Shown: piece by piece, positions 20,636 through 29,277 of the stretch
Numbering within the stretch: the first letter of the stretch is position 1
How the letters are laid out: each line of letters begins with the position of its first letter
Origin: Salipaludibacillus neizhouensis
GTDB taxonomy: Bacteria; Bacillota; Bacilli; Bacillales; Salisediminibacteriaceae
Direction of reading: 5' to 3'
Assembly: GCF_002886185.1 (NCBI RefSeq)
Contig: NZ_KZ614146.1
Coordinates: 2,526,930 to 2,590,929 of the forward strand
Length of the DNA stretch: 64,000 bases
Translations under genes and position numbers: made by a program
Notes under the pieces: generated by a model
What the model saw: only the letters and a program-made list of their open reading frames with translations
Told to the model about the DNA's origin: nothing
Database searches by the model: none

Positions 20636-21760
20636 TTATCGTGTGTATGCTCCTACATTTTTTTGGTCTACATCTCCATGTAAAGCAGCATTTAAACTTT
20701 GAGCAATTAGGTGGGCCATATCTTTTATGAAATCATCTACTTCTTTAGGAGTTACCATAAGATTTTGCCCTAACGGTGACAGAACCTCTGCTATGAGTTG
20801 TCGCTTTTCTTGCTCTTCCAATCCCCCAACTACCCCTAAATAGAGCTCTTTTTCCTTGTCACCTGGTAAGTCCTCATCGGTTAGTTTTCTCTTTTCTCCG
20901 AATGTCATTCCAGCAGGAGCTAACCTTCCTTTTGGTCCTTGAGGATCCCGAATTTCTTTTCCAAAATGCTTTAAAATATAATCAATCGTATCACTAGTGA
21001 TTGAAACAGCATCTACAACAGTAGGTACTCCAATCGCGATAACCGGAATCCCAAGAACTTCTTCGGATAATTCTTTCCGTTTATTACCAACCCCTGAGCC
21101 TGGATGTATCCCTGTATTTGAAACTTGTATGGTTGTATTCACTCTTTCAATAGAACGCGATGCCAGGGCGTCAACAGCAATGATAAAATCGGGTTTCACT
21201 TTTTCAACAACACCCATAATAATATCACTCGTCTCAATTCCAGTAAGTCCCATGACACCTGGGGTCAGTGCACTTACTTCACGAAAACCTTCCTGGACAT
21301 TTTCTGGCTGCAACTGGAATAAATGTTTGGTAATTAACAAATTATCAGTAACCATCGGCCCTAAAGCATCTGGTGTTACATTCCAATTTCCTAATCCTAC
21401 TATTAAACAAGAATCTTCCTTTCCTACCCCTACAGAATCTAAAAAGTGACTAAATTCTCTTGCAAAAACATTTTCCGCTTTGGCTTGAAGTTCAGTATCT
21501 TTTTCCCGTATTCCTTCAATGTAAAGTGTTAAATACTGTCCTGCTTTTTTGCCGATAGCGTCCACTGCACTATCCTCAATGGTTACGTAAGTAATATCAA
21601 TTCCTTCCTCATTTTTCTCAGAAACACTTACTCCCTGTAATGATGATGGAGAGTCTGTGTCCTTTTCTTTTACAATGCCCTCTCTTTGTTTTGCAAGATC
21701 ATGTGCTTCTACAGCCAGGTCGGTTCTGACCTGAAATTTCGTTAAATCCAATTCTTCCAT
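20636..21760 (-). CDS. gpr: Spore germination protease GPR
   Basis: Aspartate-type protease (peptidase family A25) that degrades small acid-soluble spore proteins on germination. It is made as a zymogen: the N-terminal propeptide ([20 protein letters not shown]) is removed autocatalytically, usually just before [12 protein letters not shown], which is present at about 55-66. 374 residues, standard length; [15 protein letters not shown] and [16 protein letters not shown] match the family. GAGGAAG precedes the start. Expression is expected in the forespore; I do not call the promoter. Confidence 0.96.
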   Translation of the reverse strand: MEELDLTKFQVRTDLAVEAHDLAKQREGIVKEKDTDSPSSLQGVSVSEKNEEGIDITYVTIEDSAVDAIGKKAGQYLTLYIEGIREKDTELQAKAENVFAREFSHFLDSVGVGKEDSCLIVGLGNWNVTPDALGPMVTDNLLITKHLFQLQPENVQEGFREVSALTPGVMGLTGIETSDIIMGVVEKVKPDFIIAVDALASRSIERVNTTIQVSNTGIHPGSGVGNKRKELSEEVLGIPVIAIGVPTVVDAVSITSDTIDYILKHFGKEIRDPQGPKGRLAPAGMTFGEKRKLTDEDLPGDKEKELYLGVVGGLEEQEKRQLIAEVLSPLGQNLMVTPKEVDDFIKDMAHLIAQSLNAALHGDVDQKNVGAYTR

Positions 21761-21815
21761 CTTTCACACTTCCTCTCTTTTCTCCATCTTCACAAACCAT
21801 TGATGGAAAATGTTA

Positions 21816-21844
21816 TTGCATTTTAAAAAAGCTTTTGGTACAAT
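21816..21844 (+). promoter_or_regulatory. Sigma-A promoter of rpsT
   Basis: TTGCAT, 17-base spacer, TACAAT, then about 50 bases of leader to the rpsT start. Strong match. Confidence 0.85.
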
Positions 21845-21897
21845 CCATAGTGTTGCACACAAAACAAAACGTTATTACTGTCTAGGGGGTGAATAAG

Positions 21898-22164
21898 ATG
21901 GCAAACATTAAATCTGCTGTCAAACGTGTCCAAACAAATGAGAAGCGTCGCGCTCAAAATGCTGCATTTAAATCAGACCTTCGTACGGCAATTAAAATTT
22001 TCAATACAAAAGCTGATCAAAAAGATGTAGATGGTTCTAAACAAGCATTCCTATCTGCTACTAAGAAAATTGATAAAGCTGCAAATAAAGGAATCTTCCA
22101 TAAAAACGTAGCGAACCGTCAAAAGTCTCGCTTACAACAGCGTTTAAACGAAATTTCTGCTTAA
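21898..22164 (+). CDS. rpsT: 30S ribosomal protein S20
   Basis: Primary 16S rRNA-binding protein bS20, 88 residues, helical and lysine-rich (MANIKSAVKRVQTNEKRR, DKAANKGIFHKNVANRQKSRL). The GTG nine bases earlier in frame falls in the Shine-Dalgarno GGGGGTGA, so the ATG at 21898 is the start. It is monocistronic with its own promoter and terminator and stands opposite in strand to gpr and holA, as in B. subtilis. Confidence 0.98.
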   Translation: MANIKSAVKRVQTNEKRRAQNAAFKSDLRTAIKIFNTKADQKDVDGSKQAFLSATKKIDKAANKGIFHKNVANRQKSRLQQRLNEISA

Positions 22165-22166
22165 TA

Positions 22167-22211
22167 AAAAAAACCAAGTTACAGGGATTTCCCGAACTTG
22201 GTTTTTTTTAT
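22167..22211. terminator. Bidirectional terminator rpsT / holA
   Basis: AAAAAACCAAGTT pairs with AACTTGGTTTTTTT around a 14-base loop; T-runs on both strands and both genes converge on it. Confidence 0.93.
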
Positions 22212-22214
22212 GGG

Positions 22215-23252
22215 TTATTTTCCGATTCTGATTTTAGTTCCCCTTTGTATCAAGAATAACTCTACCCCTAAAGCATCATTCATTTTTCCTGTTTTAATCC
22301 GAAAATCAAGTTCAGCAAGCTGGTCTAAGTAAGACAGTAATTCTTCATCCTTAAATCTTTGCACTTGCTTTAATGCTAATTTAACAACATACGGATGAAG
22401 TTTAAGCTGGGAGGCGATCATTTTCTCCCCGTAACCCTGCTGTGACAACTGCTTCACCTGATATAATATCCGAAATTGACGAACCATCATTGCAAGTATT
22501 CGTAAAGGTGGTTCTTTTTGTTTAATTAAATCCTTGAATATTTTCAGCGATTGATGAGCTTGACCTTTCACTACGCCATCAACTAAAACAAAAATATCTT
22601 GCTCTAGTGACCGGACTACTAGCGAAGATACATGTTCCTTAAGTACTTCGTTGTTTTCTCCGACATGTAAAGCCAATTTTTTTATTTCAGAAGCCATTTG
22701 CATTAAATTGGCAGCTGTTAATGTTATCAGTTCTTGCTCAGCACCTTCGTTAAACACTACTTTTTCTTCTTTCGCTTTCGATTGAATCCATTGTCGCAAT
22801 TCTTTTTCAACCAGAGGACGGGCCTCCATAACCGTTGCTTGTTTTTTCATTAATTTTACTATTTTTTTTCTGTCATCTAATTTTTCGTAAGGAGCTAGCA
22901 CAATTAATACAGTTTCTGGTGCCGGTTTTTCTATGTAGCTTACTAATTTGGTTAAATCATGTTCGACTTTTTTAGGATCTTTTTGGCCAGAAAAAAAGAT
23001 GGCATCTTTAATTAGTACGACTCTTCTTTCCCCCATAAAAGGGAATGTATATGCTTCTTCCACTGCAATTTCCACAGGATTTTCAGCCATATCGAACTTT
23101 GATAAATTAAAATCCTGCTCTTCTGCAGAGAGCCCTTTTGAAATAATACGATGCAACATGTCTTCAAGTAAGTAAGTTTCCGTTCCGTATAATAAATATA
23201 AAGGAGCTAACTCCCCTTTATTTAATTCTTGCAATACTTTTACATAGGACAA
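22215..23252 (-). CDS. holA: DNA polymerase III subunit delta (HolA)
   Basis: Clamp-loader delta subunit that opens the beta sliding clamp. 345 residues: N-terminal ATPase-like domain lacking a functional P-loop (APLYLLYGTETYLLE, MGERRVVLIKDAIFF), clamp-binding element, and C-terminal collar domain (PPLRILAMMVRQFRIL, LAELDFRIKTGKMNDALGVELFL). The open frame begins at 23276, but AAGGAGGAGGAGG lies inside it, so translation most likely begins at the TTG at 23252. Ends at the shared terminator with rpsT. Confidence 0.93.
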   Translation of the reverse strand: MSYVKVLQELNKGELAPLYLLYGTETYLLEDMLHRIISKGLSAEEQDFNLSKFDMAENPVEIAVEEAYTFPFMGERRVVLIKDAIFFSGQKDPKKVEHDLTKLVSYIEKPAPETVLIVLAPYEKLDDRKKIVKLMKKQATVMEARPLVEKELRQWIQSKAKEEKVVFNEGAEQELITLTAANLMQMASEIKKLALHVGENNEVLKEHVSSLVVRSLEQDIFVLVDGVVKGQAHQSLKIFKDLIKQKEPPLRILAMMVRQFRILYQVKQLSQQGYGEKMIASQLKLHPYVVKLALKQVQRFKDEELLSYLDQLAELDFRIKTGKMNDALGVELFLIQRGTKIRIGK

Positions 23253-23311
23253 GACTTCCTCCTCCTCCTTCACCATCTCAAGTTTACCATAGCTTTAGGA
23301 GAATAGAAAAA

Positions 23312-23338
23312 GGGAAACGCCTGTCTCAGGCGTTTCCC
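23312..23338 (-). terminator. Hairpin GGGAAACGCCTG / CAGGCGTTTCCC
   Basis: Perfect 12-base arms with a TCT loop, followed on the minus strand by a T-rich tract. It ends a minus-strand transcript arriving from above 23340, which implies a transcript over 23341-23523. Confidence 0.85.
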
Positions 23339-23340
23339 AT

Positions 23341-23490
23341 TTATGATAAACGCCACCCTAAAAAAGACCTAGGTTCCTTCCGGGGACGATAATCAATCTT
23401 GTAGTCATATGTTATCCTATGTCTCGTTAATATATAGGTGACAGCACTTAGGAAATAGAGCCAATTTATATTAAATGTACCAGTCTGCAT
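23341..23490 (-). CDS. Possible small protein of unknown function
   Basis: A short frame (49 residues from the ATG at 23490; the open frame reaches 23523) with a hydrophobic segment INWLYFLSAVTYIL and a basic tail YRPRKEPRSFLGWRLS. I do not recognise it. The support is the strong terminator beginning 3 bases after its stop on the same strand. No good ribosome-binding site is seen, so it may instead be an RNA or chance frame. Confidence 0.3.
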   Translation of the reverse strand: MQTGTFNINWLYFLSAVTYILTRHRITYDYKIDYRPRKEPRSFLGWRLS

Positions 23491-23566
23491 GTTCTTTTTA
23501 ATAAATAATTTAGAGGAAATCAATTCACAAAAATTTTTTCTTCTACATGCTTAAGTATGGATTTTT

Positions 23567-23631
23567 CCAGCGAAATGACTTATACTAAAATAAGCATATG
23601 CACCTTGATTTTGGATCACACATTTCGCTGG
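23567..23631. repeat. Inverted repeat CCAGCGAAATG / CATTTCGCTGG upstream of yqzM
   Basis: Eleven-base perfect arms separated by 43 bases; inside are a small CTTAT-N6-ATAAG hairpin and TTGATTTTGGATCA. It lies in the 5' region of yqzM. It could be a leader structure or an operator pair. Not recognised. Confidence 0.5.
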
Positions 23632-23713
23632 TGAAAAGGCGCTCGAGCTAGTCGGTGTAAGAAACAGATTTGTACTTTCTTACCTTTCTAAAAAGCAACA
23701 GGAGGGATGCAAA

Positions 23714-23845
23714 ATGAACGAATTTGAAAAGGATGTTCAATCAAATCGCAATGATGCTATTGATAGCGGTATTGGATTTGTTGTAGTATTTGGTTTTTTT
23801 ATGACCATTTTCGCTATTGCACAAGTAATCGATCTCCTATTTTAA
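23714..23845 (+). CDS. yqzM: YqzM family small membrane protein
   Basis: A 43-residue protein: MNEFEKDVQSNRNDAIDSG followed by a single hydrophobic segment GFVVVFGFFMTIFAIAQVI and a short tail. This is the YqzM pattern seen beside comEC in Bacillus. Function unknown. AGGAGGG precedes the ATG by 6 bases, and a terminator follows at 23861-23900. It lies between holA and comEC and is transcribed opposite to both. Confidence 0.88.
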   Translation: MNEFEKDVQSNRNDAIDSGIGFVVVFGFFMTIFAIAQVIDLLF

Positions 23846-23860
23846 ATGATGGTACTACAT

Positions 23861-23900
23861 AAATAACACGCTTCCTTTAGACTTGGAAGCGTGTTTATTT
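23861..23900 (+). terminator. Terminator of yqzM
   Basis: AATAACACGCTTCC / GGAAGCGTGTTTATT with a 9-base loop and T-rich tail, 15 bases after the yqzM stop. Confidence 0.88.
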
Positions 23901-23904
23901 CTTT

Positions 23905-24031
23905 AATGAAAACGCGTAGCGTCTTTTATTAAATACAGCGTGATCTTTCGCCACCATCACTTAAGTGTCAAGGGTGGGTTTCCCTTTACACTTGTGGCGT
24001 AAAGATAGCTGCTAATTTTATAAATTCTTAT
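23905..24031 (+). repeat. Structured repeat, copy 3 (short form)
   Basis: 5' hairpin ACGC-GTA-GCGT, then TTTTATTAAATACAGC, stem CTTTCGCCAC / GTGGCG-T-AAAG, inner hairpin AAGTGTCAAGGG/CCCTTTACACTT, and TTCTTAT end. It lies 31 bases beyond the comEC stop, in the opposite sense to comEC. It forms a direct-repeat pair with copy 4 around comEC. Confidence 0.85.
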
Positions 24032-24062
24032 TTCTTTTTAAAAAACATTAATTTACAGTTAA

Positions 24063-26360
24063 TCACGGTAGAAATGGCGTTACATTTATAATCCCGTTAT
24101 TTATTTTTATCACAATAGCCCCTTGCTTATCTGTTCGAAATACCTTCGTTTTATGGCTCGCAAATCTTTCCAATACTTCCGCACTAGGGTGACCATGACG
24201 ATTATTTTCACCAGCAGAAATAAAGCCATATGCTGGTTTTAATTGGCTTAGTAAAGCTTCCCCCGAAGAAGTATTGCTTCCATGATGTGAAACTTTCAAG
24301 AGATCTACCGTTATGTCAGGGTAATTCTCAAGTAGCTCTGTTTCTCCATCTTCTTCCAAGTCTCCTTCAAACAACATCGTTCTTCCAGCTAAAACTGCGT
24401 ATACAACGATAGACCTTTCGTTTTCATTTTCCGTATTCTCTGTTCCTGATGGATGAAAAATATAAAATGAGTTTTTCCCAACACTCCAATTCATCCCTTT
24501 TTCGGCCAAAGTAATCTCGACTTTATCATTAAATAAACATTCCAGACTTCCTCTACCTTCTTCTGATATCGGAGTACCTTTAGGATATAACGCCTCCTTA
24601 ATCAAAAATTTTTCAGATACATAACACGTTTCACCGATGTGGTCTAAATGGCCATGAGACATAATAAGTAAATCAATTTCTTTAATTCCTTTAGCCTTTA
24701 AAAAAGGTTCAATAACATAGGCACCAGGTCCTTTAGGGCTTACCGACTCATCTTGTTCTCCCCAGTGTACAACTCCGCCTGTATCGATGAGATAGACCGC
24801 TTCTCGATGGGGTAATTCCACGACAATGGCATCACCTTGTCCTACATCTAACATCGTTACGGTTATATCCTCATTCATATAAGGCATGAGAAACTGAATG
24901 ATAAATGGCAGCAACATGATTGTCCCCCCCAATACCCGTATAAATGTTTGTTTTTTTTCAATAAGAACCATGCCAATAAAAATACTAATATACATACTCC
25001 ATAGCATCCATTCTGGTGGTTTTCCTAAAGCAATAACACTCCATGAGAGAGTTGATACAAAGTCCAATACAAGTTGAATGAGATGGGTACTGATGGAGAG
25101 AAGGTTATAAGTAACTAGAGCTAAAGGAGGAATCACAGCATCTAAGATTACCGTAATAAACGATAGCGGTAAAATCCACATAGAAATAAACGGAATAAAC
25201 ACTAAATTAGCAGGAATAGTTAATACCGAAAAGTCAAAAGAGTGATAAAGAAATAGGGGCATGGAAATAATTTGAGCGGTAACCGTCACTTTAAATAATA
25301 ACGTTATCGGAGAAGTCTCGTTGAATACTTTGCTAGACAGCAATAAACCAAAACTCGTCAAAAAGGACAACTGGAAACCTAAATGATACAAGTAAAATGG
25401 ATCGATAATAAGAAGAACGAGACAGACAAACGAAATCACATCGATTCCCTTGAGATTTATTCGATATCTAGTGATGACTAAAAATAGCATACACATGAAT
25501 GAAGCACGCACGACGGAGGGAGCACCACCAGCAACAAATATGTAAAAAGGAAGAAAAAAGAACACGATTAAGGAAGCTTTTTCTTTCGTTAAACCTATTC
25601 GCAAAAGTATATTGAAAATAAAAGCTGTTACAATCCCCACATGTAAACCAGATACAGCTAGCAAATGCAATACTCCTAATTGTCGAAACTGTTCCAATCT
25701 TTCTTCATTCATGTACGATCTTTCACCAAAAACAAGGGCTGATATCAATGCAGAAGTTTCCAAATCATCTTTTTGGACTATCTTATGCACTGCTTTGCTC
25801 CGACCAGAATCCAACCATTTTAATAAACCTTCCCCTGCGTCACATACAAGGGTATTCTCATTTACTGTCATTCTCCAGTGGATATGTTGTTCGTATAAAT
25901 ATTTTTTATAATTAAAGGTATAGGGGTTTTTAGAGGGAGGAGGAATCTCTAGCTCACCGGTGAAATTGCAGTAGTCATACTTATTGGGGATTGTTTCTAA
26001 ATCATTTTCTTGCCTGTAAGAAAGTAAGATTTTCTCTCCGTTATCTAACAATACTTGGAATGAGTATCCTCCTGATGTTGATTGTTTTACATTGGAGACT
26101 ATCTTGCCTTTGAAATTTGCTTCTTCACCTGTCAGTCTCGTTGACATGGTTTCTAGATGGTAAAGTCCATATAAATAAAATATACTCAAAACCAGTACAG
26201 ATACTACTGCACTTAGAAAGTTTTTTCTTTTCACACCATACACTACAAATGGAAAACAGCCCAACACCAAAAAACCTGCTGACCAAAGATTCCACCCATC
26301 AAACGCTAACAGTAATCCTGAGATCGCAAAAAACATAAAACAATAACTACGAGAAAACAT
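24063..26360 (-). CDS. comEC: DNA internalization competence protein ComEC/Rec2
   Basis: Membrane channel for uptake of single-stranded DNA during transformation. 765 residues: N-terminal membrane segments with a DUF4131/OB-like insertion (about 90-160), the Competence core (GLHVGIVTAFIFNILLRIGL, APSVVRASFMCM), and a C-terminal metallo-beta-lactamase domain (GQGDAIVVELP, MSHGHLDHIGE, VSHHGSNTSSGE). GGGGGGAGCC precedes the ATG at 26360. The longer frame reaching 26453 runs into repeat copy 4 and gives a false N-terminus. Flanked by repeat copies 3 and 4 in the same orientation. It is uncoupled from comEB by a gap of almost 480 bases. Confidence 0.94.
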   Translation of the reverse strand: MFSRSYCFMFFAISGLLLAFDGWNLWSAGFLVLGCFPFVVYGVKRKNFLSAVVSVLVLSIFYLYGLYHLETMSTRLTGEEANFKGKIVSNVKQSTSGGYSFQVLLDNGEKILLSYRQENDLETIPNKYDYCNFTGELEIPPPSKNPYTFNYKKYLYEQHIHWRMTVNENTLVCDAGEGLLKWLDSGRSKAVHKIVQKDDLETSALISALVFGERSYMNEERLEQFRQLGVLHLLAVSGLHVGIVTAFIFNILLRIGLTKEKASLIVFFFLPFYIFVAGGAPSVVRASFMCMLFLVITRYRINLKGIDVISFVCLVLLIIDPFYLYHLGFQLSFLTSFGLLLSSKVFNETSPITLLFKVTVTAQIISMPLFLYHSFDFSVLTIPANLVFIPFISMWILPLSFITVILDAVIPPLALVTYNLLSISTHLIQLVLDFVSTLSWSVIALGKPPEWMLWSMYISIFIGMVLIEKKQTFIRVLGGTIMLLPFIIQFLMPYMNEDITVTMLDVGQGDAIVVELPHREAVYLIDTGGVVHWGEQDESVSPKGPGAYVIEPFLKAKGIKEIDLLIMSHGHLDHIGETCYVSEKFLIKEALYPKGTPISEEGRGSLECLFNDKVEITLAEKGMNWSVGKNSFYIFHPSGTENTENENERSIVVYAVLAGRTMLFEGDLEEDGETELLENYPDITVDLLKVSHHGSNTSSGEALLSQLKPAYGFISAGENNRHGHPSAEVLERFASHKTKVFRTDKQGAIVIKINNGIINVTPFLP

Positions 26361-26384
26361 GGCTCCCCCCTTGTGCTGAACGCA

Positions 26385-26513
26385 ATAAGAAAAACGCAAA
26401 GCGTCTTTTATTAAATACAGCGTCAGCTTCCGCCGCCATCTCTTAAGTATCAAGGGTGGTTTCTCCTTGATACTTGCGGCGAGAAGGTAGCTCCTAATTT
26501 TATAAATTCTTAT
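26385..26513 (+). repeat. Structured repeat, copy 4 (short form)
   Basis: ATAAGAAAAACGC start, 5' hairpin ACGC-AAA-GCGT, TTTTATTAAATACAGC, stem CTTC-CGCCGC / GCGGCG-A-GAAG, inner hairpin AAGTATCAAGG/CCTTGATACTT, TTCTTAT end. It lies 25 bases upstream of comEC, antisense to it, within the comEB-comEC interval. Confidence 0.85.
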
Positions 26514-26781
26514 CTCTTAAAGTTAAAACTGCATAGCAGTATCATGCAAAAACTTAGAGTCTTTAATAGCTATTTTGTTGCGTCTGCCTAGAAGAGCGAG
26601 TTTGAGCACCTCTGTCTAAAGTAAAAGGACAATCTCTAAAAATAATAGAACTATAAGTAGCTTCGAGTTTTATAATATAGATAAGTAAAAATAGGGATTT
26701 TTAAAAACAATGCTGGGGGGATTAGTAAAAGTTGGAAACTGTTGCAGAGGACTTGCGTCATTAGATCATTATAAAGAAGAT
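26514..26781. other. Intergenic region between repeat copy 4 and the comEB terminator
   Basis: About 270 bases with no convincing frame. A GGGGGG at about 26713 resembles a ribosome-binding site but no credible frame follows. I see nothing else. Confidence 0.3.
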
Positions 26782-26822
26782 TGCCTCATGCACAAACTTG
26801 GTATAAATTATGAGACAACCTC
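26782..26822 (-). terminator. Probable terminator after comEB
   Basis: On the minus strand TTGTCTCAT pairs with ATGAGGCAA (one G-U) around a 19-base loop, followed by TCTTCTTTAT. If it works, comEC needs its own promoter here rather than read-through from comEA-comEB. Confidence 0.55.
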
Positions 26823-26838
26823 ATTTAAATAAATTAAC

Positions 26839-27408
26839 TTAAGGAGTTGCTGTAAAAAGTTTATTTGCCTGATCTTTCAATTTTTCAACTTCTGTTGATT
26901 CTACACCATTTTCTTCTAGTTTATTTAATAGATTTGCCGCGAACGTTAATTTCTCCTTTGAATTAACATCCAGAATCATTTCCTCCAGCTCGACCTGTTC
27001 CACTTCCACACCACTCTGTTCAAACATTTCAAGAGCAAATGGATGATTCTTATACTCTTTTGCGTAAATAACTTTTTTAATTCCAGCTTGAATCAAAGAC
27101 TTACAGCAATTCAAACAAGGGAAATGCGTGACATATATTTCCGCACCCTCGGTGGGAACTCCAAACTTCGCACATTGCAAAATTGCATTAATTTCAGCAT
27201 GAACTGTGCGGGCACAATGATCATCGATTAGATAGCAACCATCATCAATACAGTGTTTTCCACCCGATATAGACCCATTATATCCGCCAGCGATCATACG
27301 CTTATCTCTAACAATTGTAGCTCCTACCATCAATCTCGTACACGTACTTCTAAGGGCTAACAAATGACTTTGCGCCATAAAATACTGATCCCATGAAATT
27401 CGATCCAT
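26839..27408 (-). CDS. comEB: ComE operon protein 2 (dCMP deaminase-like)
   Basis: Zinc-dependent deoxycytidylate deaminase family protein (189 residues) encoded in the late competence operon; in B. subtilis it is not essential for DNA uptake. Zinc-binding motifs HAEINAI (about residue 71) and PCLNC (about 98-102) are intact, with an additional CIDDGC / DDHCART segment typical of dCMP deaminases. AGGAGG before the start. The C-terminus has a coiled tail absent from minimal enzymes. Order comEA-comEB-comEC is conserved, but here a terminator-like hairpin separates it from comEC. Confidence 0.93.
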   Translation of the reverse strand: MDRISWDQYFMAQSHLLALRSTCTRLMVGATIVRDKRMIAGGYNGSISGGKHCIDDGCYLIDDHCARTVHAEINAILQCAKFGVPTEGAEIYVTHFPCLNCCKSLIQAGIKKVIYAKEYKNHPFALEMFEQSGVEVEQVELEEMILDVNSKEKLTFAANLLNKLEENGVESTEVEKLKDQANKLFTATP

Positions 27409-27515
27409 TTTATGTATTCCTCCTAATTACTCTTCATTCTCTATCCAGTTTAGACAAAGCCTGTCCCTCACGTCAATCAAAATAAAAAGGTGCACATTTC
27501 CATTAAAGAAAATAA

Positions 27516-28142
27516 TTACCTAACTATGAGAAATTCTTTTATTGACTCCAGTGTTTTCTCGCCTATGCCAGGTACCTCAACTAAATCTTCAACATTTTGA
27601 AAGGGTCCATTCTCGTCACGATAGGCAACTATAGCTTCTGCTTTTGAGGGACCAATGCCCGGAAGCTCCGTCAACTCTGTATCTGTTGCCTGATTCAAAA
27701 GTATCCCTTCATTCGAAGGACTTTCACTCACGCCAGATATGTCGCTTATTTCCGCTTCTTCCCCTTCTTTTGGAACCACGATCACCATTTCATCATAGCA
27801 CCTCTCTGCCAGATTTATCGCTTCTTTAAGAGCTTCTCCTGTGAATCCTCCAGCCTGTTCAATAACATCATGAACTCTTTCACCATCTTTAACTGTATAC
27901 ACACCTGGATTTGTGACTTCTCCTTTAACATCAACTACATAAAAGGAAGGTTCGACTTCTGCTTCCTCTTCACTATTATCCTCGGGACTCTCTTCTTCCC
28001 ATGGAAGTGATGAAACTTCTGTCTCTTCGTCCTCCGTTGAAAAAGAAGAAACACCGAAACCAATCAAACCGCCAACAGCCACTAATATCGTTACACCCAA
28101 CACAATGAACTTTTGCTGAACGTTATTTTTAGTGAAATTCAT
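27516..28142 (-). CDS. comEA: Competence DNA receptor ComEA
   Basis: Membrane-anchored double-stranded-DNA receptor of the uptake machinery. 208 residues: membrane anchor (about 13-31, FIVLGVTILVAVGGLIG), acidic linker, SLBB-like domain (FYVVDVKGEVTNPGVYTVKDG), and C-terminal tandem helix-hairpin-helix domain (LTELPGIGPSKAEAIVAYR, LVEVPGIGEKTLE). The start is the ATG at 28142 with AAGGAG eight bases upstream; a longer frame to 28217 lacks this. It is divergent from comER. Confidence 0.95.
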   Translation of the reverse strand: MNFTKNNVQQKFIVLGVTILVAVGGLIGFGVSSFSTEDEETEVSSLPWEEESPEDNSEEEAEVEPSFYVVDVKGEVTNPGVYTVKDGERVHDVIEQAGGFTGEALKEAINLAERCYDEMVIVVPKEGEEAEISDISGVSESPSNEGILLNQATDTELTELPGIGPSKAEAIVAYRDENGPFQNVEDLVEVPGIGEKTLESIKEFLIVR

Positions 28143-28292
28143 TATTTTATGCTCCTTTTCTACTTGCTTTAGTTTTGACACGAACCCCTTTCCTTTATCA
28201 ACAACTCGTCTAATCATTCACTAACATTAAAAAATCATAGGAAGCTTATTCGTTTCATAAGTATAAGAATTAGTTTATTAGGAGTGAAGTAT

Positions 28293-29138
28293 ATGAAAAA
28301 TATCGGCTTCATCGGTACAGGAAGTATGGGGAGTTTGATCATAGAAGCATTTATTAAGGCAAAGTATATTCCTCAAAAAAATGTACACATGTTAAATCGT
28401 ACTATGGAGAAGCCATTAAAATTGCAGGAAAAGTATAAGAAAACCACGATACATCAAAATGTTAATGAGTTGCTTAGGGACTGTGAGTGGATTTTTTTAT
28501 GTGTGAAGCCTCATGAGATGGTTGCTGTCCTAGAATCTATGAAAGAAAATATTACCACCAATCATATTATTATAACGATCACAAGTCCTCTTCAAGTGGA
28601 AGAATCAGAAAGGATTTTACAGCCTTCTTCTATCCCTGTTGTGCGTTTCATCCCAAGCATTGTTAATCTTTCCTTAGATGGGCCTTCCTTAGTGACATTT
28701 GGCTCTCAGTGCACCAAGAAGCATCGGAAAGAACTTTGGGAAATGTTTTCTTCTATCTCCAGACCTCAGCTGATCACTCCACCTATCACAAGAGTAGCGT
28801 CTGACATTGCCAGTTGTGGACCAGCATTTCTAAGCTTTCTCTTAATGAAAATGATAAAAGGAGCTACAGACGAAACTGAAATTGATGAAGAAACGGCTCT
28901 AAAAATAATGGAACGGATGATTATCGGTTATGGTGAAACTCTTCGACAACAACATTTTGATTTAGAAACCTTAAAGAAAAGAGTTACAGTGCCGGGTGGT
29001 GTGACTGGAGTTGGATTAAAAGTACTTGAGGATGAAGTAGGAATGATGTTTCACCATTTATTTCGAGAAACAGAAAAAAAATATCGCGAAGACCGCCGAA
29101 AAATTGTTGAGCAGATAAAAGATAGGGAGGAACCATGA
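28293..29138 (+). CDS. comER: Late competence protein ComER (pyrroline-5-carboxylate reductase family)
   Basis: NAD(P)-binding protein related to ProC, 281 residues, transcribed divergently from comEA as in B. subtilis. Rossmann motif MKNIGFIGTGSMGSLI at the N-terminus and the ProC-type C-terminal motif VTVPGGVTGVGLKVLE. In other Bacilli it has been linked to sporulation/biofilm control rather than proline synthesis. AGGAGTG precedes the ATG at 28293; the frame could start nine bases earlier but in the Shine-Dalgarno. The catalytic activity is uncertain. Confidence 0.88.
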   Translation: MKNIGFIGTGSMGSLIIEAFIKAKYIPQKNVHMLNRTMEKPLKLQEKYKKTTIHQNVNELLRDCEWIFLCVKPHEMVAVLESMKENITTNHIIITITSPLQVEESERILQPSSIPVVRFIPSIVNLSLDGPSLVTFGSQCTKKHRKELWEMFSSISRPQLITPPITRVASDIASCGPAFLSFLLMKMIKGATDETEIDEETALKIMERMIIGYGETLRQQHFDLETLKKRVTVPGGVTGVGLKVLEDEVGMMFHHLFRETEKKYREDRRKIVEQIKDREEP

Positions 29139-29204
29139 GTTAATCGTTAAAAAGAAGTTTTGACTATGTTATTGAATGAAATGAGGAAGTTTTGAGTAGT
29201 TAAA

Positions 29205-29230
29205 GGCAGTGCCCCTGATTCGGGGCAGCC
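29205..29230. other. GC-rich hairpin between comER and yqeM
   Basis: TGCCCC/GGGGCA with an extra GGC/GCC pair outside. It is placed between two converging genes and could act as a terminator, though neither strand has a strong T-run. Confidence 0.4.
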
Positions 29231-29277
29231 TATGCTTATCTATTCTTTAGTATATAAGAATAAACAATTTTTGAAAA

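Noticed and set aside
26361-26453. N-terminal extension of comEC
   Set aside because: Same repeat-derived peptide; the ATG at 26360 has GGGGGG upstream.
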